Of a stretch of DNA of 64,000 nt, positions 30,601 through 42,865 are shown piece after piece. Each line of letters begins with the position of its first letter. Within the stretch, counting starts at the first letter, position 1. The translations under genes and the position numbers were made by a program. Origin of the DNA: Ostrinia nubilalis (lineage: Eukaryota; Arthropoda; Insecta; Lepidoptera; Crambidae); assembly GCF_963855985.1 (NCBI RefSeq), contig NC_087095.1, forward strand, positions 692,001 through 756,000. The letters are read 5' to 3'. The notes under the pieces are model-generated. The model worked only from the letters and a program-made list of their open reading frames with translations. It was not told the DNA's origin and ran no database searches.

Positions 30601-33600
30601 ATGAGTGTAGATAGTAGGAAATCTAATTTGGAACTACCAAAATCTCCCGTTAAATATAATTTAAACGATCTTAAACGTGTGCGTGGTACTTTAAAATCCC
30701 GTATTACTCTTTTACAGAAATTTGTAGTTAAATTTGAGCTAGATACACCTACCCTCTTGCAAAAATCTGAATTAGAAATTCGTTTGCAGAGTGCTAAAGA
30801 TACTTTTCAGGAATTTAATAATATTCAAAGTAAAATAGAAATGTCAGTTGATGAAACAGAGCTTGATGAACAATTAGAATATCGAGACACATTTGAAAGT
30901 TCTTATTTTAGTATTCTAGCAGTGATTCATCAGTTAATTAAACCGGAAAGAGACTCTAAAGGTTCTGAAAGTTTAGCACAGCAACAAAAAACTGTTACTA
31001 ATATCAAATTACCAGATATTAAACTACCTTCCTTTGATGGGTCTTATGATCGTTGGCTTGAATTTAAAAATTCATACTTTTCACTAATTCATAAACGAAG
31101 TGATCTAGATTTTATTCAGAAATTCCACTATTTAAAGTCATCCGTGAGTGGTAGCGCTTTACAAGTCATAAGTGCATTAGAATTTACGGGTTCCAATTAC
31201 ATTCACGCATGGGAGTTATTGGAGAATAGGTTTCATAACGAGCGACTTTTGGTGCATAATCATGTGAAGGCATTATTTAATGTTCCGTCTGTCACCAAGG
31301 AATGTTCACAACAGATTCGATTGTTGATTGAGTAGAGATGAAACGGATAGTTGTTTGGCCGGATACCGGATACCGGATATCCGGCCAGCTGCTAGGCCGG
31401 ATAGCCGGATATCCGGCGGCCGGATAGTTGGCCCATAGTCTCGTTGCATGTCGTGACGAGTTTAGCGCCGCACAGGTGCTTCGAACGCGATCAGTGGGTC
31501 TATTAGTATAGTAGGTAGACTAAACTTGACACACTTTTCGAAAATCGAATTCGTCCGAATAGAATGTCAGATTTTGCCACTTGTCTAGGGGGCAGATTAA
31601 TTCGGGCGATTTTGGTTGCCATCGTAAGTGCAGCGAAAATTAAATTAGTTTACTTACTGCGTAATCTGACTGAACAGCATCATGTCATCAGACCATCAGT
31701 GAAAAAAAGATCGCCTATTTTGTTTGGCAATAATTCAACATTAACAGATATTTACTATTTATTTATTCATCATTAGAGTGAATAGCTCAGAAAAAAGAAA
31801 TTAGTTTTTTGAAAGGCCTTAAACTTTTTGGACTTTAAATAAAAGCCGTCATTATTATAAGCCATTTTATTGATATTTACCTCTAAGATTAATGTATTTC
31901 ATTTTATTAACAGGAAATTGTCGTAGTTTTTTAATATCCGGTATCCGGCCGGATAGTGAGTTACTATCCGGTATCCGGCCGAATAGTAAATTTAGGCCGG
32001 ATATCCGGCCACCGGATAGTTACCGGATATCCGTTTCATCTCTAATTGATAGCATATTACGTAACTTACGGGCCTTAAAATCTTTAAATGAACCGACAGA
32101 CAATTGGGATACATTAATAATTTACTTAATTATTTCAAAGCTAGACGTATCAACTGAACGGGAATGGAAAAATCACAATTATTGGATCTAACACGCACAC
32201 AAAAATAACCTTAGACGAATTATTGCAATTTTTACGTAACCGAGCAGATACGTTAGAAATGATTCATTTAAATCGTCCTAAAGGCACCGTTACTTCCGTT
32301 CGAAACACTTATGACTCAAAACGGCAACAATCACAAACCACTCATAGTTATGTCACTACGAATAAACCTAAAGAAAAACGCATACGTCACTGTTTAATGT
32401 GTAAAGATAATCACGCACTTTATGCCTGCACAGTTTTCTTAAATTTACCCATAGAAAGTAGATTAACATTCGTGGATGAACATAAACTTTGCCGTAACTG
32501 TTTGCGTGCCGGTCATTCAATTACTGACTGCTTATTCGGTCCCTGTAAACAGTGTCAGTCGAAACACAACAGTTTATTACATTCAAATATAAATAAACTT
32601 GACGGTCAATCGAAATTAATAAATAAAAATTTGAACGGTAGTAGCACATCGACCGCCTTGCATTCCTCAACCGTTAACTCGAGTACGCCCAACATACTGC
32701 GCGGTACACAAATTGTGTTTCTTTCCACTGCGTTGATAGAAGTTGCGGACGATAAAAACGAATTTCATACCGTCCGAGCTCTTCTTGACAACGGAAGTGA
32801 ACATTGCATTATTACAGAAAACTTATGTAAACGTTTAAACGCATCTTTATTACAGTCCACTATACGTATTTCAGGAGTAGGACAATCGGTCTCACACTCT
32901 AATAAATCGTGTAATATTCATATACGTTCTAAGTTGAGTGATTATAATGCGAATATTACTTGCTTAGTTTTGCCGAATATTACTATGCGTGTACCTTCAA
33001 ATCACATTAATTGTGATCTCATACGAATACCAGATAATATTTCACTGGCAGACCCCACTTTTAATGTACCTTCAGAAATAGATATTTTGATAGGTGCTGA
33101 TACGTTTTGGGAGTTATTAAACGTTAATAAAATTCGATTACCTAACGGTCCGTTCTTACAAGATAGTAAGCTAGGCTGGCTTGTTTCAGGTCCGTTGTAT
33201 ACAGACAGCTTGCGCATTAATAATCAAGTGTCTTGTAATTTTTCTCAAAGTTTAGATACGGAAATTCGTAAATTTTGGGAAATAGAAAATATTCCTAAAC
33301 GTCTTGTTCTCACTGAAGATGAGTTATTTTGCGAGAAATTATTCGAAAGCACAACTAAACGAGAAAAAAACGGTAGATTTTCAGTTAGAATACCTTTTAA
33401 AGATTCTACAAATAATCTTGGTGAATCATACACGATGGCTTATAATAGGTTTTTATCTTTAGAGCGAAAATTAAATAAATTACCTGAATATAAGAAAATG
33501 TATTGCCAATTTATGCGTGAATATGAGGAATTAGGACACATGACACATATCCAAACATATGGCTTTCCTTATTACTTTCTTCCTCATCACGGTGTTTACC

Positions 33601-33676
33601 GTGAAGGTAGCCTAACAACTAAATTGCGAGTAGTATTTGACGCGAGTGCAGTCACGGCATCAAATAAATCACTTAA
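30601..33676 (+). pseudogene. BEL/Pao Gag-protease and start of reverse transcriptase, broken
   Basis: An ATG at 30601 starts a Gag frame that runs to 31332, where the hAT-like element brings in a TAG. It resumes at 32045 and then needs a one-base frame change near 32178-32186. From there it is open to 33676, where the piggyBac-like element interrupts it. Visible parts are a coiled-coil-like N-terminus, a Gag core (LPSFDGSYDRWLEF), a zinc knuckle CRNCLRAGHSITDC with cysteine pairs on both sides, the protease motif LLDNGSEH near 32787, and the reverse-transcriptase entry LRVVFDAS near 33627. Gag makes the particle and protease cuts the polyprotein. This copy cannot make either whole. Confidence 0.9.
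31333..32044. mobile_element. hAT-like MITE inserted in BEL gag
   Basis: Inverted ends TAGAGATGAAACGGATA and TATCCGTTTCATCTCTA, Ac/hAT style. The right flank ATTGATAG (32045-32052) and the left flank ATTGAG (31327-31332) look like an 8-bp target duplication with two bases lost on the left. Both ends are packed with CCGGATA / TATCCGG units, typical sub-terminal transposase-binding repeats. The small frame at 31564-31776 has no domain; no transposase is present. Confidence 0.75.
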
Positions 33677-35251
33677 CCCGGCGCCAATGACGTGAAAATA
33701 ATTGCAAAGACGATGACCCCGGGTCATATTGACCCACATTTCATCGATAATTTTTCAGGAAATTGTACAAGTAATCTTAATTTTAATTACTGTCTATGTA
33801 TATAGGGTTCTTTACTGAGCTAATCAAACAAAAATAAAACGAATATATGAAATACATATTTTTTTATGAATTTTTAAACAAAACATGAAAAAATCTTGTA
33901 TAGAAACACATTTGAGTCTATATTTTTTGTTTTTGGTAAAGATTTTTAGTATTAATAGGAATCAACAATGTTATATAGTGAAAAAGAGATAAAATCAACT
34001 TTTTATATGCAGATACAATGAGATCAGTCTTCTACTTCATCATTCGGAGCCATGAAACTGCTGCAACTGGTGCAGTATGTAATAAAATGGTCTGGGCATG
34101 TAAATGTGGCATGACGCACTTGCCGGCGTCGTACTAATGCAAGTTCGAGATTATCCGAAGACTGAGTCCCCATTACTTGCGTCCTTTTCACATTCGTTGC
34201 CATTTCTAAGTTCTGGCTATTACAGCCTGAAATTCTTCAATCTCGGAATCCGGCTCTTCCAGGAACGCTACATTCTTGCTGGGTCATTTAACAAAGACAT
34301 TTTGACTAAAACTTAAAAAAGAACAACATAAGCTAGCACTAAACACAAAACAAGCGAATAAAAGTACAATATGAATCACCGCGCCACCGATGACGCCGGG
34401 TCATAATGACCCGTTTTAATTTGAAGCCAGTGTAATTCGCTACGCAAGCGGAGTCACAATACGTTGACTGACGGAATGGATTTAGGGAGGTTCTATCTCC
34501 AGCTATACGAACGCTCTAACCACAAAATGGACGCAAAGAAAAATTATGTCAAAGTCAAAATTTCTTTATTTGTTTAGACTAATAAATAGTTCTTACAAAT
34601 CGTCATTTTGCTCTTAAGGAGCCTCTACATGTCTCATAATCTTTTTACCCTACCAGCGCTTCGAGACCAACATTTGGCAAGTGCTGAGAAGAAGCGCCGC
34701 AACAAACTCAGTCACCACTGTCTGCCGGTTAATATAAATAAATAGAAATAGCAGTAGTAGGTACATTCGATTCAGGAGCAGTTCACTGAATTTACCATGC
34801 ATTCTTGTATAGTGTATCTTATAAGAATGGGTATACAAAATTGCGTGGTATATTAAACAAGGTAGTGACGTGCTAATATCTAGACTTACAGATTACATAC
34901 TTAAATACTAGTAGAAATGACTCGCATACATAAATTGGAATAACTTGGATTGACCAGTCCCCGAAAGCAGCGCCTGTTCACAGACATGACGAGTGAACCA
35001 GCCATCGCTTTACTCGACCATATTAGAGGGAATGTAACGACCCGCCTCACTACGCCACCACCCCAGAGACATTTTAGTGAGAATGACAATACCAAGTTAT
35101 CTCTTAGAGAAAAAAAAAACTAATAATAAAGCTAAGTAACAGTCCAGATTGAGAAGCATGACACTATAACATTTTAGAAAATTAGATTAGTTTATACATG
35201 AACGTTTGAAAATGCCTCGGGTCAAAATGACCCAGCGTCATTGACGCCGGG
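33677..35251. mobile_element. piggyBac-like element inserted in BEL pol
   Basis: Flanked by TTAA at 33673-33676 and 35252-35255, with inverted ends CCCGGCGCCAATGACG and CGTCATTGACGCCGGG. Three palindromes are present: GGGTCATATTGACCC near 33721, GGGTCATAATGACCC near 34398 and GGGTCAAAATGACCC near 35219. Joining the BEL sequence across one TTAA restores the reading frame, which confirms the borders. No intact transposase is present. A minus-strand stretch near 34030-34135 has a Cys-rich tail (TCPDHFITYCTSCSS) that may be a remnant. Confidence 0.85.
34547..34735 (-). mobile_element. Retroposon fragment inside the piggyBac-like element
   Basis: GTCAAAGTCAAAATTTCTTT at the left, then ACATGTCTCATAATC and GCTGAGAAGAAGCGCCGCAA. 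Same family as 13453-13625. Confidence 0.55.
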
Positions 35252-38154
35252 TTAATGATATTCAATACGCCGGACCGCCTCTTCAAAATGACACTTTCTC
35301 AATCTTATTAAGATTTAGGCAGCACAAGCACGTCGCATGCGCGGATGTAGAAAAAATGTTTAGGCAGGTAAACATACAAGAGGATATGAGACAATATCAA
35401 TTAATCCTCTGGCGTGAAAGTCCGTCTGATTGCCTAAAGGTTTATCAATTAAACACAGTCACTTATGGCACTGCATCCGCACCCTACTTAAGTATGCGTT
35501 GTTTACAACAACTTTCACAAGAGTGTGACGACAAGGAAGTAGCTCGTGTCATTAGGGAAGACTTCTTTGTAGACGATTTAATCACAGGCCACGACGATCC
35601 TCAATCATTAATAAAGATATGCGAAAAAACATCTAAAGTATTGCAATCAGGTTGTTTTCCACTTCGAAAATGGACCTTAAGTAGTGACATTACGCAACAA
35701 TGTTCAAAGGAACTTTCGATTGGTGAACTAATTCAAAACAAAACGTTAGGATTGGGCTGGTTAAATTCTACTGATGAATTATATTTTGCGTCTAAAATCG
35801 ACATGAAAGAAAATACAGTACTTACTAAACGTCGTATGTTAGCCATTATAGCTCAAATTTATGACCCGCTAGGTTTATTAGCTCCAGCTATTATCATTGC
35901 CAAAATATTAATTCAAAAGCTGTGGCTTCTAAAAATAGATTGGGATGCGACCGTACCCGATGACGTCACACATACTTGGTTTAACTTCATAGATTCTTTG
36001 CAATGTCTCGGTGATTTACGTATCCCTCGATTCGTAAGGAGTGTTCACACTCAACACACCGAGTTACATATTTTCACAGACGCATCTCAAGATGCTTATG
36101 GGGCGTGTGCATACGTGCGTACATTAGACGGTTCAGATGTAATTGTAAAATTACTTTGCGCAAAAAATAAAGTAGCACCCCTCAAAGCTATAACTATACC
36201 TAAACTTGAGCTTTGTGGTGCTCACATAGGGGCAAAACTTTATGAAAAAATTATTGAATCACTTTCATTAAAATTCAATAAAGTATATTTTTGGTCAGAC
36301 TCCACCATTGTTTTGGGCTGGCTTCGTATGTCTCCTCATTTACTTAAAACGTTTGTACAAAACCGAGTTACTGAAATAAACGAGTTAACTGGTGGCATGC
36401 CGGTGTTGCATGTAAATGGCAAAGATAACCCGGCAGACTTAGTATCTAGAGGCCTTAACTTGGGATTGCTTAAAGATTCTAAACTTTGGTGGAACGGACC
36501 CGATTTTTTGAGTAAACATGATTTCATAAATTCAAATATTTCTGATTATAATGATAATTTAATAAATAATATAAGCCTGCCTGAACTCAATTTAAAGAAA
36601 TTAAGTTATTTTTCTCATAAAATGCCACATTTAATAGATTTCAATCGATTTTCATCAGTTACTAAATTAATTCGCACCGTTGCTTATGTACTCCGCTTTA
36701 TAAACAAGATGCGCTTGCGAGCGAAGGAACGCCATAGTGAAAAAACAAGTTCCTTGTCAGTCGACGAGCTAAATCGATCAGAGCGCGTCGTCTGTAAACT
36801 TGCACAGTTACAGTCGTTTCCTCATGTTTACGAGTGCCTAAGGAACGGAGTGTCAGTTGATAAGTGTGACAAGGATGAGAGGAAACGTGTGTTAGGACTA
36901 AGTGTGTTCCTAGATGAAGCCGGACTAATTCGAATCAGAGGAAGATTAGGTAATTCTTCAAGTTTTGAATACGATAAAAAACATCCAATTCTACTGTGCA
37001 GTAATAATCGTTACACTATGTTGCTTTTTAGGGACGCACATGTGAAATTAATGCACGCAGGCCCACTTCTACTAATATCACACATGCGTGAATGTTACTG
37101 GCCTCTCAAAGCAAGGAATTTGGCAAGAAAAATCGTTAGTGAATGTGTGATTTGCACCAGAAACAAAGGTAAAACTTTATCACCTATTATGGGGAATTTA
37201 CCTAGTGCTCGCGTAGAACCTGGATACCCCTTCATACGTTGTGGTGTAGATTATGCTGGGCCAGTGATGATATTAAACAGAAAAGGAAGAGGGTCTAGAT
37301 TAATAAAAGGTTACATTTGTTTATTCATATGTTTTATTACTCGTGCTATACATTTGGAGCTCGTTAGTAGTCTTTCTTCAAATGATTACATATTGGCCTT
37401 TAAACGTTTCATATCTCGACGTGGAAAACCGGTAGATATGTTTTCAGATAACGGGAAAAATTTCGTAGGAGCAGAGAAAGAACTTTCTATATTTTTAGAT
37501 GACAATTTTGAACAAATTTCAAATTTTGCCACGCACAATAGTATCAAGTTCCATAGAATACCTGCTTATGCAAGTCATTTTGGAGGTCTCTGGGAAGCGG
37601 GGGTGAAGTCTTGTAAGTTTCACCTTAAACGTGTTGTAGGAAACGCTAATTTAACTTATGAGGAGTTTAGCACGGCATTAGTTCAAATCGAGGCCGTCCT
37701 GAACTCCCGCCCCATGTCACCTCTGTCCTCAGATCCAAACGACCTTCTACCATTGACCCCTGCTCATTTCCTCATCGGCCGACCGCTGACTGCGACTGGT
37801 TCACGAGACCTGAGCTGTGAGCCAACCAGCAGCCTGACACGCTATCGCCGAGTAGAACAACTGCGACAACATTTTTGGAAGCGATGGGCAACCGAGTACA
37901 TCTCTGAGCTGCAGCTGAGAACTAAGTGGAAACAGCATGCTGAAGACATCAAGCTTCACAGCCTTGTGCTTATCAAAGAAGATCACTTGCCACCTCTGAA
38001 GTGGAGGCTGGGACGAGTCATACGTCTGTTCCCAGGCAAAGACGGCGTATCTCGTGTGGCTGACATACGCACAGCAGCTGGCGTAGTCCAACGCGCCTTC
38101 TCCAAGATCTGCCCACTGCCAGTGCAGCCCATTGAAGATGACAACCGATCCTGA
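35252..38154 (+). pseudogene. BEL/Pao Pol: reverse transcriptase (rest), RNase H, integrase
   Basis: Open from the right border of the piggyBac-like insert to a TGA at 38152-38154, in the same frame as the fragment before the insert. The polymerase box FVDDLITG is near 35566. The RNase H motif IFTDASQDAYG is near 36070. The integrase zinc region (HAGPLL...CVIC) is near 37055-37160. Integrase acidic residues lie in CGVDYAGP, MFSDNGKNF and GGLWEAG. The domains look whole, so only the upstream breaks disable it. The first ATG in the stretch (35356) is internal and not a real start. Confidence 0.9.
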
Positions 38155-38186
38155 ATAAGTTCCCATTTTGGAAGTGATACTCCCAA

Positions 38187-38197
38187 GGCCGGGGGTA
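38187..38197 (+). promoter_or_regulatory. Polypurine tract of BEL/Pao element
   Basis: AAGGCCGGGGGTA directly before the TGTTAAC start of the 3' LTR at 38198. Confidence 0.65.
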
Positions 38198-38203
38198 TGT
38201 TAA

Positions 38204-39825
38204 CCCTTTCACGCATATGGGACACATTTGTCCCCGCATAGTTTTTACGATTTACAGTAATACTAGTTAAGTTAAACCCTTTGTAGTTTAATATTCTTAA
38301 ATTTTATTATTATCTTTTATGATTATGCGCTATAAATAATAAAGAACGCGATTCCTTGTGTAAAAAAATACTGGCACAAAATGTGAAAAAAAAAATTCGT
38401 TAGACGTCAAAATTAAAAAATATTTTAATATTACTTAGCGGCTGTTTGGCCATTATTTTTCTTCCGATTTACATTCACTAATAAGTATAATTATCGTTTT
38501 ATTACATATTTTCGATTTTCTTCGTATGTATAATGAATATTATGTAAAAATCTGTATTGGGACACGGGTGTCCCTATGTGCCTCAAAGGCAACTTAGTTC
38601 TTACTAAGGATATTGTTTGCCTCGTTATAATTTGTAAGTTTATATTGATGTTTTATTTATAATTCATACATATTTTTTATAAATCATTTGTCTTCTAATC
38701 GACTTGAAGAAATTTCGCTCAGAAAAGACGAAATTTAGAAGTCATGATGACTGAAAATAGTGACAACGAGGATGGTTTCCTCCCTGATGAAAGGGTGTCT
38801 ACTGCTGGACAGAGGCTTCCCTGAGGATTTTCACAACAATCGTTCCTGTGCTGCTCGTATACATGAATGTACATGAGCAGCACAGGAACATGAGGCCTGC
38901 CACACTGCGTCTTCCTATCCGTGGGCGCCACTCGAGAAATTTTCTGCCCAAACGGCCATCACTTCTGCGAGCTATGTGCCCTGCCCATTGCCGCGGAAGT
39001 TTGGTAATTATGCGGGCTATGTCTGTTACTTTGAGTCTCCTGCGGACTTCCTCATCACCCTTTGGGTGACTTTGAGCCTTCTCATAAGGCCCATAGTGAA
39101 GGAACACGTCTCCGTTCCGTGCGTCATCGCCGCCAAGCCAACACACATTGGTCAAAGACTTTCAGTCAAAGGTCTTGAGACACTGCGGTATTTTGGATAA
39201 ATAGATGTCGCGAAGCCTCTCGGATGTTGTCCCCCCAAGTAAAATTCAACGATTGTAGTCACGGCACGGCTGAGACCTTGGAAGACCTAGAATCAATGCT
39301 CTATGGCCTCAGTACAGGCTTTTAATAAATGGGATTCAAAATAAACATGGACAACACGAAAAAAATATGTCAAATATCCGTGTTACACGCACTCCTCTGC
39401 ACGCTGGAGACTACACTCAAAGTTGTTCTTGAAACAAACAGTTTAGTTAGGTAGGTCTAACTTCAAAAAAGAGGTCTATGATGAGATGAGGATCAAATAT
39501 AAAAATACGTAAGATATGATGCTATCTATTTTAAATTTCTTATTATAAATATTAAAAATAAGCTAATTGCTTAAATTAGATGTGCATTTTTAGTGTGATT
39601 TGTATTTATTTTGCAATAAAAGCGTCGAAGTATTTTATTTTCAATATATGAGGGAATGTATACCTTAACGCATATAGGGACATATGTGTCCCCGACTGAA
39701 AAACACTGAAATACATAGCACTTATATTTTCTGAACTACTTTTATGTTAAATTAGACTAAAATAAATAGATATAACTAAAGAAAAAAGAATTTTATGGTT
39801 TGGAATAGTTATAAGCGTGTAAGGG
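38204..39825. mobile_element. piggyBac-like element inserted in the BEL 3' LTR
   Basis: TTAA lies on both sides (38200-38203, 39826-39829), with inverted ends CCCTTTCACGCATAT and ATAAGCGTGTAAGGG. Palindromes: GGGACACATTTGTCCC near 38219, GGGACACGGGTGTCCC near 38559 and GGGACATATGTGTCCC near 39677. Non-autonomous now. A start at 38744 (MMTENSDNEDGFLPDE, acidic) may be the N-terminus of a lost transposase, cut after about 16 codons by an RTE LINE fragment. Confidence 0.85.
38795..39235 (-). mobile_element. RTE-like LINE fragment nested in the piggyBac-like element
   Basis: The minus-strand frame contains KVTDIARIITKLPRQWAGHI and GRKFLEWRPRIGRRS, typical of the C-terminal part of RTE-like LINE proteins after the reverse transcriptase. 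The frame stays open through a 46-bp hairpin at about 38843-38889, and ends in a form of VQQ near the left border. Confidence 0.65.
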
Positions 39826-40306
39826 TTAACACTAACGCCATCCAGCGGCAACTGGAGGAGAAACGACACGTCACAGATTAGCAAGACATACATCGACCGG
39901 TGCCGCACAGTTCTTCGGTACTCCAATAGATGGCGCTGTCCTCCATGTATAAAACGCGATGACATAAATTTCGTCTACTTCACTTCATTACTTCACTTAT
40001 TAACTTTCATTCGATTACCATTGTAAACGTCAAATAAACGTTATAGTCTAAATTCAAATATAAAATTATTCATTGAGTACGAGTACTACCTATCCCAGCT
40101 GAACCTGATCTGCTAGTCTGAGGCGCAAACACAGGGTCATACTTTTAAAATAATCGTTTCTACCCTGTAGGTACACAAGTGCCTAGTAATTTTTATTTAG
40201 TTAATTAATATAAAACATCATGTATTGTAAGTAAGGTTTTTTTTTTTACTTTATGGTAAGTACACAGATGATCAACTAATTCACAGATTTATTTCCATGT
40301 GATAAT

Positions 40307-40367
40307 TCCTTGGGAGGACTTTGTCCAGAAGTTGACGTCATTTGGCTGAAACGAACGAACGAACGAA
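40307..40367 (+). mobile_element. RTE-type LINE 3' tip
   Basis: CTTTGTCCAGAAGTTGACGT, then GGCTGAAACGAACGAACGAA. Heavily truncated. Confidence 0.65.
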
Positions 40368-40425
40368 GTGATATTTCAAATGTTTAGTTGGCAAAGACCT
40401 TTCAAAGTTGAGACACAAAACAATA

Positions 40426-40538
40426 AGGCTGAGTTGCACCATCTAACTTTGACCGTAACTATAACGATAACCGGTGTTTTTTGTATGGAGTTTGACAGAT
40501 TTTTGACCAAAGTCAAAGTAAGATAGTGCAACCCAGCC
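40426..40538 (+). mobile_element. MITE, AGGCTGAGTTG family, copy 3
   Basis: Starts AGGCTGAGTTGCACCATCTA and ends TAGTGCAACCCAGCC, flanked by TA. Best preserved of the three copies. Confidence 0.7.
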
Positions 40539-42488
40539 TAAGTATACTTGAGATCCCTATAAGTCATGAAATAATGCCGTTTACTTGTTTTATGAAAAAA
40601 AAACTAATAATCTCTAATTTAAATTAATATATCATTTCTAAGATGATGTCCTACAGTCGCACACTTCAGACTACACATTTACATATTGCAAATTCAAATT
40701 CAAATTGTGTTTATTGTGAAATCACATGTACATAAGTCAGTTAATAAAATTATTATAATAGATCAGCTGTGTTCCGCCGCATGGGCATACAATAATGTAA
40801 TGATAGTACATGATTGGTCAAATTACATTTTAAGAAATTGATAGGTAGTACAATTTATAACAGGTAGGTACTCAATAATTGTTACAAAAATAATTATGAC
40901 GCAGTCTTAATAATTTATTTGCTTAATTTTGCGATAATTTATTAGCAATAAGTTCTCAAATTGATAAATGTAGTACTGGAAGTGAGTGAACGCCGTAACG
41001 TTAATACGATCGAGTCAATTGAGTGACGAAACGAGAACGGAATCGTGTTGGTGGGGGAATCGTTGTCGTTGAGCTAGTGCCAGTCTCAGACAGGCAGTCT
41101 GTGTTCAACTATCACTCCGGTCGGACGTTCCTATCCCCAGACTGTTGGTTCACTCAGATCCGATACGACTCTAGTGCTGTGTACTGTAATTATTCTCGTG
41201 AATACACTGAGTTTATTAATTTCTACGAGTGGATTTCATTTTGCCTGAGACCTACGCCATGAACCCTGAACCAGGAGACAGTCGCCAGCGACAGCGACGC
41301 TCATCCATCCCTGGCCTCGACAATTAGTAAAAATTGTCAGAAAGATATTCATTTATTTTATTTTTTATTTTTTTTTATTTATTTGGTTTACCAATAATTG
41401 TTACACCAATGCTTACAAAAAATAAAATAACAATAACTTAGAACTAAGTGCACAATAATAGTACGAGAATTTACGGAGTAGTAAAAGCCACAAAATAAAG
41501 CCTATTTGTTACCTACAGCAGTATAACATTTTACAGTGTTTAGGTACTTGTTCAATTACCCGCTAGCCAAGGTTACCTACGGAAAATGAGTGTTGTAGCA
41601 AACTGCCAGGGAAAGGGCTCGGACACGGCAAGGACACATATACACCATATGACGTCACGCTGTGTCACGACGCGTTATTGTTTCACGGTGCGACGTCGTA
41701 TCATGGATTTAAGTAGATCCGGATAGAAGACTAGAAGATAATCCGTTATAACTGCACTAATAATATTATTATACCTACCTATATGTGAAAAAGTTCGAAG
41801 GTTGTATAGGTATATGGATGGATCGTGTTACTCTTTCACCCATATTGCTCAGACAAATTGATAAATACTAATAGCTCTTTACAGTCATGAACCTCAATAT
41901 TTACAACTACGTATATTTTTAAAACTTTGTAAACCTTCAAAAAGAGGCTGACAATAAGCAAGTAGTGCTTCTTCTCAGCACTAGCCCATTTATTGTCCCG
42001 AAGCAGTGATAGGGTTAATACTGTGATTTGTAAAAGTGCAAAAATAAAATGATTTTTATGAGTTTTAACCAACTTCATTTAAATTACACTCGTTTCGCAG
42101 AAGCATTGACACAGTTTTAAATATAAATATTGATAATAATACAAAAAATAAAATTGATAACTTTTTCCTTTTTTCTTTTTTAACACAGTTTATGGGGTTG
42201 TGTATTTGAGCATTTTGTATGTGTTTATTAATTGTGCAACGTAAATGAAATCATCGTAACTTAAATGTACGCTACTTGTAGGTTGGAGTCTAGACAGTGT
42301 TCATTTTGTTTATGTATTTTGATATGTAAATGACTGTAACCTGTATGTGTACTTATTGAATAAAATAAAATAAAATAAAAATGTTAAAAAAAAAAAAAAA
42401 AAGTCCCATGCTTCAGAGGTTACGTCAAGTCGTTCGATAAACGATTTCAATACGTCAAACATTATTTTAGAACAGTGACACGTTGATA

Positions 42489-42660
42489 CGCGCAGCGTGG
42501 GACGTCCACCTACAAGGTGGACCGACGACATCGTAAAGGTGGCAGGGAGGCGCTGGATGCAGGCCGCTACCAATCGATCAATGTGGAAAGCATTAGGGGA
42601 GGCCTATGTTCAGCAGTGGACGTCCTATGGCTGACATGATGATGATGATGATGATGATGA
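42489..42660 (+). mobile_element. RTE-type LINE 3' end with (GAT)n tail
   Basis: Frame: PTRWTDDIVKVAGRRWMQAA, then EAYVQQWTSYG and stop, followed by TGATGATGATGATG. This is the clearest coding remnant of the family in the window. Confidence 0.8.
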
Positions 42661-42865
42661 CACGTTGATACAAAAGGTTCTAGTTCTTAGGTCTAGTTTA
42701 GGTTTGCAACAGAGGAAAAATCTAGAATTCTGTTTGTAATTTTTGACACTGGTTCCAAGACAGTTTGTTATCCCCGGGACTATGCAACCTTTGCTACTGT
42801 GGATTCTGGCTATACATACATACCTACAGAAGGTGCAGTGGTGGAATCAAGAGCGCTGTACTTAG

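Larger units (their letters stand above)
38198..40131 (+). repeat. 3' LTR of BEL/Pao element, split by insertion
   Basis: The first bases TGTTAA are at 38198-38203, and the LTR resumes with TTAACACTAACG at 39826, ending at 40131. The piece between is the piggyBac-like element. Apart from it, the LTR matches the 5' LTR with one difference noted. Confidence 0.9.
30057..40136 (+). mobile_element. BEL/Pao LTR retrotransposon, full length, with three nested DNA transposons
   Basis: The element proper is 30062-40131, flanked by the 5-bp duplication CAGGG (30057-30061 and 40132-40136). The LTRs start TGTTAAC and end GCAAACA. They are about 308 bp once the insertion is removed, and I found one difference between them (near 30162 versus 39925). 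Coding order is Gag, zinc knuckles, aspartic protease, reverse transcriptase, RNase H, integrase. It is dead: a hAT-like element at 31333, a frameshift near 32180 and a piggyBac-like element at 33677 break the frame. A second piggyBac-like element sits in the 3' LTR. Without inserts the element is about 6.2 kb. Confidence 0.93.
40137..42488. other. Intergenic with scattered retroposon remnants, no gene supported
   Basis: 40690-40800 begins CAAATTCAAATTCAAATTGT and looks like a retroposon tail. 40970-41330 is GC-richer and includes a small open frame (41023-41262) and an ATG at 41260 followed by 22 codons rich in Arg and Ser; it could be the 5' region of a LINE. 41350-41470 is a T-rich antisense tail. 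41935-42015 shares TGTCCCGAAGCAGTG with 53216-53285. 42290-42385 ends in an (AATAA)n tail like a non-LTR 3' end. Confidence 0.45.
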
